The position numbers were made by a program, and so were the translations under genes. Positions 24,301-32,555 of a stretch of DNA of 64,000 nt are shown here, piece by piece (the first letter of the stretch is position 1; every line of letters starts with the position of its first letter). Origin of the DNA: Paenibacillus terricola (lineage in GTDB: Bacteria; Bacillota; Bacilli; Paenibacillales; Paenibacillaceae); the NCBI RefSeq assembly GCF_014779765.1, contig NZ_JACXZA010000005.1:610470-674469 (forward strand). The letters run 5' to 3'. Under the pieces are notes generated by a model. The model made no database searches and had not been told where the DNA came from. It saw nothing but the letters and a program-made list of their open reading frames with translations.

Positions 24301-27300
24301 ACGACTGTCGCTACGCTCGTGTTGCTGGAGTTCCACGTTACCGCTTTGTTCGATGCATCCGACGGATTCACCGCCGCGCTCAGTGTTGCTGCCGTGCCAC
24401 CAGTCGTTAGGCTCAGTGTCGACTGATCCAGCGTTACGCCCAGTACTGGCGTCGTTACCGTTACTGTGCTTGTTGCGGTATAACCGCCATCCGCCGTTGT
24501 TACGGTAATTGTCGCTGTACCATTTCCTATCGGCGTTACGACTCCATTCACTACCGTTGCTACATTCGTATCATCCGAGCTCCATGTGACAGAAATATCC
24601 GTCGCATCCGATGGGTCAACTGTCGCTTTTAATGTTTCAGTTGCTCCGCCTTTGATGAGATTCAATGTCGATTTGTCCAACGTCACACCCGTTACCGACT
24701 TCGTAACCGTTACTGTGCTTGTTGCAGTGTATCCACCATCTGTCGTCGTAACCGTAATAGTTGCCGTGCCTATACCTACTGGCGTGACGATACCATTGGC
24801 TACTGTTGCTACACTTGTATTGTCCGAGTTCCATGTCACAGATTTATCCGTTGCATCAGCCGGATTCACCGTTGCAATCAGCGCCCCATCCGCTCCGCCA
24901 ACATACAGGTCCAGCGTGGACTTATCCACTGTCACGCCTGTTACTGGCGTCGTGACAGTAACAATACTAGTTGCGGTATAGCCGCCATCCACCGTTGTTG
25001 CGGTAATTGTCGCTGTACCATTTCCTACTGGTGTTACGACACCATTCACAACCGTTGCTACATTCGTATCATCCGAGTTCCATATGACAGAAGTATTCGT
25101 CGCATCCAAAGGAACGACTGTCGCTGCCAGCGTTCCCGCTGCTCCGCCTTTAATCAGACTTAACGTCGGCTGATCCAACGCAACGCCAGTTACTTGTTTG
25201 GTAACTGTGACTGTGCTTGTTGCGGTATAGCCGCCGTCCGCTGTCGTGACCGTGATCGTCGCTGTGCCTACGCCAACTGGCGTAACAACGCCATTCGCTA
25301 CGGTCGCTACATTCGCATCATCCGAACTCCATGTAACGGACGAATCTGTCGCATCCAATGGATTAACCGTTGCAACCAGCGTTTCATCCGCTCCGCCTAC
25401 GAACAGGTTTAGCGTTGATTGGTCTAACGTTACGCCGGTTACCGGCGTCGTGACCGTTACGGTACTTGTTGCCGTATAGCCGCCGTCCACTGTCTCGACC
25501 GTAATATGTGCAGTGCCGTCGCCCACTGCCGTGACGACGCCATTCACTACCGTCGCTACATTGGTATCGTCCGAGCTCCAAGTTACGCTTTTATCCGTCG
25601 CATCCAACGGATTGACCGTTGCCGTCAGCGTGCCCGTTGCTCCGCCTTTATACAGGTGCATTGTCGGTTGGTCCAACGCCACGCCTGTTGCCAGCTTCGT
25701 CACAGTAACAACGCTCGTTGCAGTAAATCCGCCATCCGTTGTCGTGACCGTAATATTCGCTGTGCCTACGCCAACCGGCGTAACAACGCCATTCACTACC
25801 GTCGCTACATTCACGTCATCCGAACTCCATGTAACGGACGAATCTGTCGCATCCAATGGATTAACCGTTGCAACCAGCGTTTCATCCGCTCCGCCTACGA
25901 ACAAGTTCAACGTTGATTGATCCAGCGTTACGTCCATTACAGGCGTCGTTACGGTTACGCTACTAGTTGCCGTATAACCGCCGTCCACTGTCGTGGCCGT
26001 AATATGTGCAGTACCGTCGCCCACTGCCGTAACAACGCCATTCACTACCGTCGCTACACTGGTATCGTCCGAGCTCCAATTTACACTCTTATCCGTCGCA
26101 TCCAAAGGAACAACTGTCGCTGCCAGCGTGCCCGTTGCTCCGCCTTTATACAGGTGCATTGTCGGTTGATCCAACGTCACGCCTGTTACCGGCTTCGTCA
26201 CAGTAACAACGCTCGTTGCAGTCAATCCTCCATCCACTGTCGTGACTGTAATATTCGCTGTGCCTACGCCTACCGGCGTGACAACGCCATTCACTACGGT
26301 CGCTACATTCGCATCGTCAGAACTCCATGTAACGGAAGGATCTGTCGCATCCAATGGATTCACCGTTGCAACCAACGTCTCATCCGCTCCGCCTACGAAC
26401 AGGTTCAGCGTTGTTTGGTCCAGCGTTACGCCCGTTACAGGCGTCGTTACGGTTACGGTACTTGTTGCCGTATAGCCGCCGTCCACTGTCGTGACTGTAA
26501 TATGTGCGGTACCGTCGCCCACTGCCGTAACGACGCCATTGACTACCGTCGCTACATTCGTATCGTCCGAGCTCCAAGTTACACTCTTATCCGTCGCATC
26601 CAACGGATTGACCGTTGCCGTCAGCGTGCCCGTTGCTCCGCCTTTATACAGATGCATTGTCGGTTGGTCCAACGCCACGCCTGTTGCCAGCTTCGTGACA
26701 GTAACAACGCTCGTTGCAGCAAATCCACCATCCACTGTCGTGACTGTAATCGTCGCCGTGCCTACGCCAACCGGCGTGACAACGCCATTCACTACGGTCG
26801 CTACATTCGCATCATCCGAACTCCATGTAACGGACGAATCTGTCGCATCCAATGGATTAACAGTTGCAACCAGCGTTTCATCCGCTCCGCCTACAAACAA
26901 GTTCAACGTTGATTGGTCCAACGTTACACCCGTTACAGGCGTCGTTACGGTTACGGTACTAGTCGCCGTATAGCCGCCGTCCACTGTCGTGACTGTAATA
27001 TGTGCGGTTCCGTCGCCCACTGCCGTAACGACGCCATTGACTACCGTCGCTACGTTCGTATTGTCCGAGCTCCAAGTTACGCTTTTATCCGTCGCATCCG
27101 ATGGATTCACCGTCTCGATCAATGTGCCTGGCGCTCCGCCTTTATACAGGTGCATTGTCGGTTGGTCCAGCGTCACGCTTGTTACCGGCGTCGTGACAGT
27201 AACAACGCTCGTTGCAGCAAATCCGCCATCCGCTGTCGTGACTGTAATATTCGCTGTGCCTACGCCAATCGGCGTAACAACGCCGTTCACTACTGTTGCT

Positions 27301-29942
27301 ACATTCGTATCATCCGAGCTCCATGTTACAGCCTTATTGCTCGCATCTGACGGATTGATGGTCGCCACCAGCGTTTCATCTGCTCCGCCTGTAAACAAAT
27401 GCAGTGTCGAATGATCCAGCGTTACGCCCGTTACCGGCGTCGTGACCGTTACTTCACTAGTCGCCGCATAGCCACCGTCCACTGTCGTGACCGTAATATG
27501 CGCAGTACCGTCGCCCACTGCCGTAACGACGCCATTGACTACCGTCGCTACGTTCGTATCATCCGAACTCCACGTTAAATTCTGATCTGTGGCATCTAAC
27601 GGATTGACCGTTGCCGTCAGCGTGCCCGTCGCTCCGCCCTTGTACAATTGCAGCTTCGACTGATCCAGCATTACGCCGGTTACCGCCGTTTTCACTGTTA
27701 CCGTGCTCATTGCAGTAAAGCCGCCATCATTGGTTGTAACAGTAATGATCGTTGTGCCTGCTCCGACCGGCGTTACAACACCATTCGTGACCGTCGCGAC
27801 GCTTGGGTTGGCCGAAACCCATGTTACGCCCTTATTCGAGGCAGTCGAAGGGTTGACTGTTTCCGTCAACGTACTTGCAGCCCCGCCTTTAATCAGATTC
27901 AATGTCGACTTGTCCAACGTCACGCCCGTTACAGGCGTCGTTACGTTTACAGTGCTTATTGCCGTAAAGCCGCCATCCACTGTCGTGGCCGTAATATGTG
28001 CGGTTCCGTTACTTATTGCGGTAACAACACCGTTGGCGACAGTTGCGACACCGGTATTATCCGAGCTCCAAGTTATACCTTTATTCGTTGCGCTTGCCGG
28101 GCTGACTGCAGGCGTAATCGTGCCCGTAGGACCTCCAACCTTGAGATCCAATGTCGTAGGCGAAACCGTTACGCCCGTAACTCGCGTTACAACCGTTACG
28201 GTACATGCTGCAGTCTTCCCGCCATCAGCTGTTGTTACAGTGATCGTTGCCGTTCCTGGTCCTACAGGAGTTACGATACCGTTCATAACTGTCGCAACGC
28301 CCGCATTGCTGGACGCCCACGTCACGCTTTTGTTCGTGGCATTCGCAGGATTCACCGTAGCTATCAAGGTAACCGTCGCTCCGCCTGTTTCCAGGTTCAA
28401 TGACGTACGATCCAACGTTACGCTTGCTACCGGGGTCGTAACCGTTACAGTAGCCGTAGCCGTCCTCGAGCCGTCAACCGTCGTAACCGTAATGTGAGCC
28501 GTTCCTGCGCTCACTGGCGTGACAACTCCGTTCGCAACCGTGGCGACGCTCGTATTATCCGAGCTCCATGTCACATTCTTGTTGGTCGCGTTAGACGGTG
28601 CAACTGCAGCCGTCAAAGTACTCGTCGTTCCACCTGTTGTTAAATTCAGAGTGGAGTTATTAAGGGTTACTCCCGTTACCGGAACATTAGTATCCATCCC
28701 GAAAGTATATAGTTTGGAATCGTCCCAGTTCAGGAAGCCGAATCCTTTATCATAGCCGCTGAAAGCCCATCCGTAAGTATGAACGCTTCCTTCGACACCC
28801 GTCGGGATCCAGTTGCTGTTATTGTTATACAAAGTACCGTCATTGTTGTACTGTTTCACATACAGCTGTCCCGGATAATCGGGAGCAATGTCTTGGTACA
28901 CATTGTCAACGACAAGAAATCCGCCGTCGCCCAGTCCCAATACTCCAGGACCCTCTACTATAGATCCATTGTTCGTCGTGTATTTCAGTCCGCTCGTAAT
29001 GGATGCCCCGACGGTATTGCCGTTGCTATCAAAGACTTGGAGCTGATAACCAGACAATGTGTTGATCAGCAACGCGTAATTGCCATTGGATAAAGAGGCA
29101 AGCGATTTTTCTCCATTTCCATACGTATCTTCCATTGCAAAATCGAATGCCTTTATTCTCGTGCCATCATTCTGATAAACGGCGACATGATATTGGGTGG
29201 CTTGATAAGAATGGTACACAATCATAAACGTGCCGTTGGAGCTTGCTGCGAGAACATGTGTATAAGTTGAATCCGTTGCGCCTGCTCCTTCAATCGATAC
29301 CGGATTCGACAGGAACGCTTTCGTCGTCGGATTAAAGATCCGGTAATAATACTCTGCACCCGTAACCTGATATACAAATGCAATGTTGCCATTCGATAAT
29401 TGCTGAGAACTTATATAACAATTGTAATCTGCGGTTGCGGTACTAATATCAGTGGCCGATTGTACCACATTACCCTGTCCGTCCACGATAATGAATTGAA
29501 CGGGATAACCCTTTTTTTGATCGCAGCCGGTCGGTTGCCCCGACCACATGATAACCGTATTGCCATTCGCCATTGGGCTTGCGAATATTTCTTGATAATT
29601 ATTCGCCCTCGCGCCCATAATGGCATTCGTATTAAGCGGCAGCGAGAACACTTTATTCCCGTTGCTATCAAGGACAGAATAACTGTGACCAACAGCCGTC
29701 CCCCCTAATATACCGACCTTTCCACCCGGCAAGCCAATAAACTGGCCATAAGTTAAATTGGTCATATCGTAGTCCAGTCCTTTGGTCGAAAGGTCAATCT
29801 TCTTCGCCACGTTGTAATCGACATTAACCGCTGCCTGGGCAACGTTAACATTAATAAAACCGCCGAATATAACCTGACCGATCAGCATCGTAACGAATGT
29901 CAGCATGATGGTCACTCTTCTGATTCTTGCCCACGTCCTCAT
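21306..29942 (-). CDS. Giant S-layer-anchored protein with about 24 BIG2 Ig-like repeats
   Basis: A 2878-residue surface protein with ATG at 29942 behind AAAGGAGG. A signal peptide ends near residue 37 (NVAQA-AV). Residues of about 40-420 form a beta-propeller-like head with repeated GNTVIMWSG, NGNIAFVYQ, NGTFMIVYHS and NGNYALLIN units. About 24 BIG2 repeats of 83-89 residues follow (about 425-2445), each with a VTLDxxTLxL-GG start, a VTWSSDxxxVATVxNGVVTPVG core and an ATITVTTxDG end. A linker domain (about 2445-2690) has FEVLVNGKPESAGKV and IPADQINIGAI. Three SLH domains (about 2690-2878: FSDVNNHWSKDAV, FSDVTNTAWYNDV, FRPSDLITREQAMVMI) anchor it to the wall. A long stalk presenting an N-terminal head is the likely architecture; the ligand is unknown. 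Confidence 0.92.
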   Translation of the reverse strand: MRTWARIRRVTIMLTFVTMLIGQVIFGGFINVNVAQAAVNVDYNVAKKIDLSTKGLDYDMTNLTYGQFIGLPGGKVGILGGTAVGHSYSVLDSNGNKVFSLPLNTNAIMGARANNYQEIFASPMANGNTVIMWSGQPTGCDQKKGYPVQFIIVDGQGNVVQSATDISTATADYNCYISSQQLSNGNIAFVYQVTGAEYYYRIFNPTTKAFLSNPVSIEGAGATDSTYTHVLAASSNGTFMIVYHSYQATQYHVAVYQNDGTRIKAFDFAMEDTYGNGEKSLASLSNGNYALLINTLSGYQLQVFDSNGNTVGASITSGLKYTTNNGSIVEGPGVLGLGDGGFLVVDNVYQDIAPDYPGQLYVKQYNNDGTLYNNNSNWIPTGVEGSVHTYGWAFSGYDKGFGFLNWDDSKLYTFGMDTNVPVTGVTLNNSTLNLTTGGTTSTLTAAVAPSNATNKNVTWSSDNTSVATVANGVVTPVSAGTAHITVTTVDGSRTATATVTVTTPVASVTLDRTSLNLETGGATVTLIATVNPANATNKSVTWASSNAGVATVMNGIVTPVGPGTATITVTTADGGKTAACTVTVVTRVTGVTVSPTTLDLKVGGPTGTITPAVSPASATNKGITWSSDNTGVATVANGVVTAISNGTAHITATTVDGGFTAISTVNVTTPVTGVTLDKSTLNLIKGGAASTLTETVNPSTASNKGVTWVSANPSVATVTNGVVTPVGAGTTIITVTTNDGGFTAMSTVTVKTAVTGVMLDQSKLQLYKGGATGTLTATVNPLDATDQNLTWSSDDTNVATVVNGVVTAVGDGTAHITVTTVDGGYAATSEVTVTTPVTGVTLDHSTLHLFTGGADETLVATINPSDASNKAVTWSSDDTNVATVVNGVVTPIGVGTANITVTTADGGFAATSVVTVTTPVTSVTLDQPTMHLYKGGAPGTLIETVNPSDATDKSVTWSSDNTNVATVVNGVVTAVGDGTAHITVTTVDGGYTATSTVTVTTPVTGVTLDQSTLNLFVGGADETLVATVNPLDATDSSVTWSSDDANVATVVNGVVTPVGVGTATITVTTVDGGFAATSVVTVTKLATGVALDQPTMHLYKGGATGTLTATVNPLDATDKSVTWSSDDTNVATVVNGVVTAVGDGTAHITVTTVDGGYTATSTVTVTTPVTGVTLDQTTLNLFVGGADETLVATVNPLDATDPSVTWSSDDANVATVVNGVVTPVGVGTANITVTTVDGGLTATSVVTVTKPVTGVTLDQPTMHLYKGGATGTLAATVVPLDATDKSVNWSSDDTSVATVVNGVVTAVGDGTAHITATTVDGGYTATSSVTVTTPVMDVTLDQSTLNLFVGGADETLVATVNPLDATDSSVTWSSDDVNVATVVNGVVTPVGVGTANITVTTTDGGFTATSVVTVTKLATGVALDQPTMHLYKGGATGTLTATVNPLDATDKSVTWSSDDTNVATVVNGVVTAVGDGTAHITVETVDGGYTATSTVTVTTPVTGVTLDQSTLNLFVGGADETLVATVNPLDATDSSVTWSSDDANVATVANGVVTPVGVGTATITVTTADGGYTATSTVTVTKQVTGVALDQPTLSLIKGGAAGTLAATVVPLDATNTSVIWNSDDTNVATVVNGVVTPVGNGTATITATTVDGGYTATSIVTVTTPVTGVTVDKSTLDLYVGGADGALIATVNPADATDKSVTWNSDNTSVATVANGIVTPVGIGTATITVTTTDGGYTATSTVTVTKSVTGVTLDKSTLNLIKGGATETLKATVDPSDATDISVTWSSDDTNVATVVNGVVTPIGNGTATITVTTADGGYTATSTVTVTTPVLGVTLDQSTLSLTTGGTAATLSAAVNPSDASNKAVTWNSSNTSVATVVNGVVTPVSAGTATITVTTVDGSFTATSTVTVTDPVGPVTSVTNVTLDQPTLSLTTGGTAATLTATVNPSNATNKTVTWSSSNTSVATVVNGVVTPVGAGTAAITVTTVDGSFTATSTVTVTDPVGPVTSVTNVTLDQPTLSLTTGGTAATLIATVNPSNATNKTVTWSSSNTSVATVVNGVVTPVGAGTATITVTTVDGSFTATSTVTVTDPVGPVTSVTNVTLDQPTLSLTTGGTAATLIATVNPSNATNKTVTWSSSNTNVATVVNGVVTPVGAGTVTITATTVDGSFTATSIVTVTDPVVPPTSVTSVTLDQSTLSLTTSGTAATLTATVNPSNATNKTVTWSSSNTSVATVVNGVVTPVGAGTATITATTVDGSFTATSIVTVTDPVVPPTSVTSVTLDQSTLSLTTSGTAATLTATVNPSNATNKTVTWSSSNTSVATVVNGVVTPVGAGTATITVTTVDGSFTATSIVTVTDPTNPVTSVKGVSLNHKTLSLTVGGAAATLNATVTPGNATNKNVTWSSSNTSVATVVNGVVTPVGTGTATITVTTVDGRFTATSIVTVSNPDPSPGTGTTTAPDDGFEVLVNGKPESAGKVTTKEENGRKETTVTVDTDKLENRLASEGQGAVVTIPVPVMTDSLVVVLNGEMVSKLNDKNAVVVIQTDRATYTIPADQINIGAISDQLGNAIDLKDIQIQVKISEPLDAMKSVVKNAAGRGKFTVVAPPLDFSIQGIYGNSTVEISKFDVYVERLLLIPDGVDPSKITTGIVVEPDGTFRHVPTQVLEINGKHYAAINSLTNSTYSLVWHPVTFSDVNNHWSKDAVNDMGSRLIIEGVGNDLFQPNRDITRAEFAAIIVRALGLELESGKAPFSDVTNTAWYNDVINTAYKYELINGFEDGTFRPSDLITREQAMVMIAKAMKLTGLKAKLPSQSVDISLESFEDALKASAWALDGIADSVQAGIVTGRNGSELAPKDNITRAEVAAIIQRLLQKSDLI
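22846..24180 (-). repeat. 267-bp near-identical tandem BIG2 coding repeats (about five copies)
   Basis: Within the giant gene the segment repeats every 267 bases, with only scattered substitutions; for example, the same sequence phase recurs at 23149, 23416, 23683, 23950 and 24217. Each unit encodes one 89-residue BIG2 domain with a longer DPVGPVTSVTNVTLDQPTLS or DPVVPPTSVTSVTLDQ joint. Confidence 0.85.
25651..27644 (-). repeat. 498-bp higher-order repeat made of paired BIG2 domains (four copies)
   Basis: A marker TACAG(G/A)TGCA recurs at 25651, 26149, 26647 and 27145, exactly 498 bases apart. Each period encodes two different BIG2 domains, one with DQPTMHLYKGG and one with DQ(S/T)TLNLFVGG, so a two-domain unit was duplicated as a block. 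Confidence 0.8.
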
Positions 29943-30103
29943 CTTCTTCCTCCTTTATATTGTTGTGCCTCGATCCGTTCATTCAGACCAAAAGCCTAGT
30001 AAAAGATACCTATTAAACTCGACAATTCCTACCAGATTATAATAGAGTTCGACATATAAATATATATTTTTTTTCAATCAGAAGCTTGTTGACTCTATTC
30101 CTA
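29943..30103. other. Upstream region of the giant BIG2 gene
   Basis: AT-rich, with no gene. A minus-strand TATAAT lies at 30036-30041, but no good -35 box is at the right distance. It presumably contains the promoter of the surface-protein gene. Confidence 0.4.
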
Positions 30104-30146
30104 ACAAAAAACAGCTCCCGCCCTGTAAAATCAAGGGAAGAGCTGT
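30104..30146 (-). terminator. Rho-independent terminator after the zinc-ribbon membrane protein gene
   Basis: ACAGCTC / GAGCTGT (30111-30117, 30140-30146) with an inner CCCT/AGGG stem, followed on the minus strand by TTTTTTGTT. Confidence 0.85.
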
Positions 30147-30169
30147 CTCGATATTCGGTATAATAGGTC

Positions 30170-31414
30170 CTATCTCGGTACCACTTTCTCGAACAATTGA
30201 CTCTCAACCGCCAGCTTCGGACCGATGCCGATCGGGTGGATCCAATCTTGATTCAGAACCGTAATCTCAGCTTCGACTCCGTCCTCGCCCGTAACCTTAC
30301 CCGCAGCGTGCTCGAAACGAACATACACCGTTCCCTGCTTCGATTGAAGCTCGAACTGATACTTCACCTTCGAATATAACGTCACATCGAACTCCGGCAG
30401 GACCAAGTATTGCAGCCGATGCGCTCGATCATGATCGATATGCGCAAGCTTCAGCGACTCCTTATTCGGATCGGTCTCGAATGGCCCGCCAATCAACTGC
30501 ACCTCTTCCCCGTTCTCTCGCAGCGTGCCGACGATCCACGGACAGATCTGCAAGTTGCGGAACGGGAAAGCGAACCGGATAACGAGCGGATTCGTCGGAA
30601 TGACCCGCATCGTAATCGCTGCGAACAGAATGCTGGACAATCCGGTCTTCGTTGCATTCGTATCGATCAGATTGTGCAGACTCGGCAGGCTGGCAATGAG
30701 CGAAATACGAGAGAGCGATAGAATAAGCAGCCCGAATGCCAGCATCATAACGACGCCAAGTCGAACCGTGTGCTTAATGAAAGCTGCCTCATTCATATTG
30801 GTAAAATAAGCCGAGCCCATCCCCGTCACCGTTGCCGTAATCATCGAGGATACGATAATAATGATAACGAAAGCGAACATGACGATGACGTAGTTGAACG
30901 TCCGTCCGCTGTACAGCACTTCCTTGTACGCCAGAAACCGCTGGCGAATTCCCTGCTCCAGCGTAAACTTGTACTCGAACTTCCCGCGGTCGTTCCAACA
31001 CTGATACGGAAGCTCCATCAGCTCCCACAGAATTTCCCGGCACCGCTGAATGCGATGCTGCCCGTTAATGGAGACGAAGATCGTCACCAGACCAACAAGC
31101 GTCAGTGTCGAAGAGCTTATATTAAACACGATGGATAGAATATCATCGCCGCGTTCCAACGTCTTGCCCTTCAGCATCTTCGTATCCATCAGCCAATAGG
31201 TCAGCAGCCAGATTAATACGCCGAAGCCAGCGATGAGTGCGCCTACGGCTGCTTGGCGCAGCCAATGCTTCCAGCGCCTGCTCCGATTCGAAGCAGCCGT
31301 GTCCTCCTCCACGAACTTCGAGCGCGGGTCGGGCTGCGCACTAACCAAGATGCCGCATTTGGAGCAGTGGTCCGCTGGAAGCTGGATGAATCCACCGCAA
31401 TGTTTGCAATACAT
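30170..31414 (-). CDS. Zinc-ribbon membrane protein of unknown function
   Basis: A 414-residue protein starting with a zinc ribbon, MYCKHCGGFIQLPADHCSKCG (two CxxC pairs, residues 3-21). A charged linker and four predicted transmembrane helices follow (about 52-74, 88-110, 175-200 and 215-240). A soluble C-terminal region of about 150 residues is beta-rich (RLQYLVLPEFDVTLYSKVKYQFELQ, VRFEHAAGKVTGEDG). It has no recognised catalytic motif. The ATG at 31414 is preceded by AAAGGA. The gene has its own terminator and lies 43 bases after the phosphoribosyltransferase-HAD gene, so the two could share a transcript. Confidence 0.75.
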   Translation of the reverse strand: MYCKHCGGFIQLPADHCSKCGILVSAQPDPRSKFVEEDTAASNRSRRWKHWLRQAAVGALIAGFGVLIWLLTYWLMDTKMLKGKTLERGDDILSIVFNISSSTLTLVGLVTIFVSINGQHRIQRCREILWELMELPYQCWNDRGKFEYKFTLEQGIRQRFLAYKEVLYSGRTFNYVIVMFAFVIIIIVSSMITATVTGMGSAYFTNMNEAAFIKHTVRLGVVMMLAFGLLILSLSRISLIASLPSLHNLIDTNATKTGLSSILFAAITMRVIPTNPLVIRFAFPFRNLQICPWIVGTLRENGEEVQLIGGPFETDPNKESLKLAHIDHDRAHRLQYLVLPEFDVTLYSKVKYQFELQSKQGTVYVRFEHAAGKVTGEDGVEAEITVLNQDWIHPIGIGPKLAVESQLFEKVVPR

Positions 31415-31457
31415 GAGCCGCTCACGTCCTTTTATGACTGATCAGAGATATTATCGT

Positions 31458-32378
31458 TTAAAGTTGTGGTGCACGAAGCGTCGTACGCGAAGCTTGAATG
31501 AGCATCGGCCTGCCGCTGTTCCACCAGATCACCCGCAGCTGCGGGTATAGAGCCGCAATGAACACCGCCTGCTCCGCATCGCTCTCTACGTAATGCGTAC
31601 AGCCGAGCTCAAGCGCCTTCTTCGCTTTCCACTCCCCGGTCGTCTGCGATGTTGGCTTCTCCACCAGGTCGTCTCGAAGGTGCAGCTCCAGCTCATAACG
31701 GTGATGTTGCTGCAGCCAACGACGCGTTCGCTCCTCATCCTGCGTTGGTCTGCCTGTAATAATAATGTCCTCTTGAATCATCTCTGGGGCGTAAGGCGCC
31801 GGCAGCAGCTTGTCCCGCATCTGCAGCGCATTCTCAAGATCAGCCACATAATGCTCGCTGGCAACATCATCTAAGAACACGCCGTCCATGTCCCAGCCAA
31901 CCTTCTCATACTCCAAATCCTTGTGCCCAAGTCCAAGGTCCACCGCATGATTAACTCGATACCGCTCCCAAGGGAGAATAATTCGTGCATCCTCCCCTTG
32001 CAGCCAGAAACACGAATAATCCGGCACCGATGCCGACAGCCTGTCCACACAGACCACGCAGGTCGCCGTCTTATAGCCCGCATCTTCAAGAAACTGTTTG
32101 CAGTTAATGAGCGTTTTCCCGCTGCCCGCGAAGTCTTCGCACAACAGAACGTTCGTCTGTTCAGGCGCTGACCCTACCCAACTTACTTGCTGAAGCGTTC
32201 GATCATATCGGAGAAAATAAATCGGCAGCCCCGTCAGAAACGCCAGATGCACGCCGCTGAAGGAACCGCCGCGGAGAATGATGACCAGCGCCTCGTGCCT
32301 GGCTTGCTTAATCTGTTCTGCCATCGCATCCAATCGCAATGCAATCGCATTATAGTCCAAATAAATATGCCGTCTCAT
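31458..32378 (-). CDS. Phosphoribosyltransferase-like domain fused to HAD-like hydrolase domain
   Basis: I start at ATG 32378, with GGGGAG five bases upstream, although the frame is open further. The N-terminal half has a type I PRT fold, with VIILRGGSFSGVHLAFLTGLP and a PRPP-loop-like NVLLCEDFAGSGKTLINCKQFL. The C-terminal half starts with VGWDMDGVFLDD, a HAD motif I (DxDGV), and continues with DIIITGRPTQDEERT (motif II-like) and HYVESDAEQAVFIA (motif IV-like). The combination suggests a nucleotide or PRPP-linked enzyme or salvage function; the substrate is not determinable. Similar stand-alone PRT-HAD proteins occur in bacteria and phages, but I know no characterised role. Confidence 0.75.
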   Translation of the reverse strand: MRRHIYLDYNAIALRLDAMAEQIKQARHEALVIILRGGSFSGVHLAFLTGLPIYFLRYDRTLQQVSWVGSAPEQTNVLLCEDFAGSGKTLINCKQFLEDAGYKTATCVVCVDRLSASVPDYSCFWLQGEDARIILPWERYRVNHAVDLGLGHKDLEYEKVGWDMDGVFLDDVASEHYVADLENALQMRDKLLPAPYAPEMIQEDIIITGRPTQDEERTRRWLQQHHRYELELHLRDDLVEKPTSQTTGEWKAKKALELGCTHYVESDAEQAVFIAALYPQLRVIWWNSGRPMLIQASRTTLRAPQL

Positions 32379-32472
32379 GATGCTCCCCTTCCTAGCCCTT
32401 CTATTAGTAGAACTATCCAATCGACCTATAATTCTACAAGATTGTAACACACAATCCGCTGGCCGATGACAG

Positions 32473-32504
32473 CAAAAATCCACAACTCGACGCGGTTGTG
32501 GATT
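32473..32504 (-). terminator. Rho-independent terminator after sleL
   Basis: AATCCACAAC (32477-32486) pairs with GTTGTGGATT (32495-32504) and is followed on the minus strand by TTTTTGC. It lies 50 bases beyond the stop. Confidence 0.88.
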
Positions 32505-32555
32505 CATAGAATCACAGTGACATCTAGCGGTCGCTGCCCTTCAAGGAGGGCCCCT

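Noticed and set aside
22272..24410. A 712-codon plus-strand open frame opposite the giant BIG2 gene, and many 60-260 codon frames along 22.3-28.7 kb
   Set aside because: They are antisense shadows of a codon-biased tandem repeat; they repeat with the same 267/498-bp periods, have no ribosome sites, and encode Arg/Cys/Tyr-rich nonsense.
21306..29942. The repeats considered as a CRISPR array or satellite
   Set aside because: The periods (267, 498 bp) are multiples of three and fully coding, with no spacer-repeat structure.
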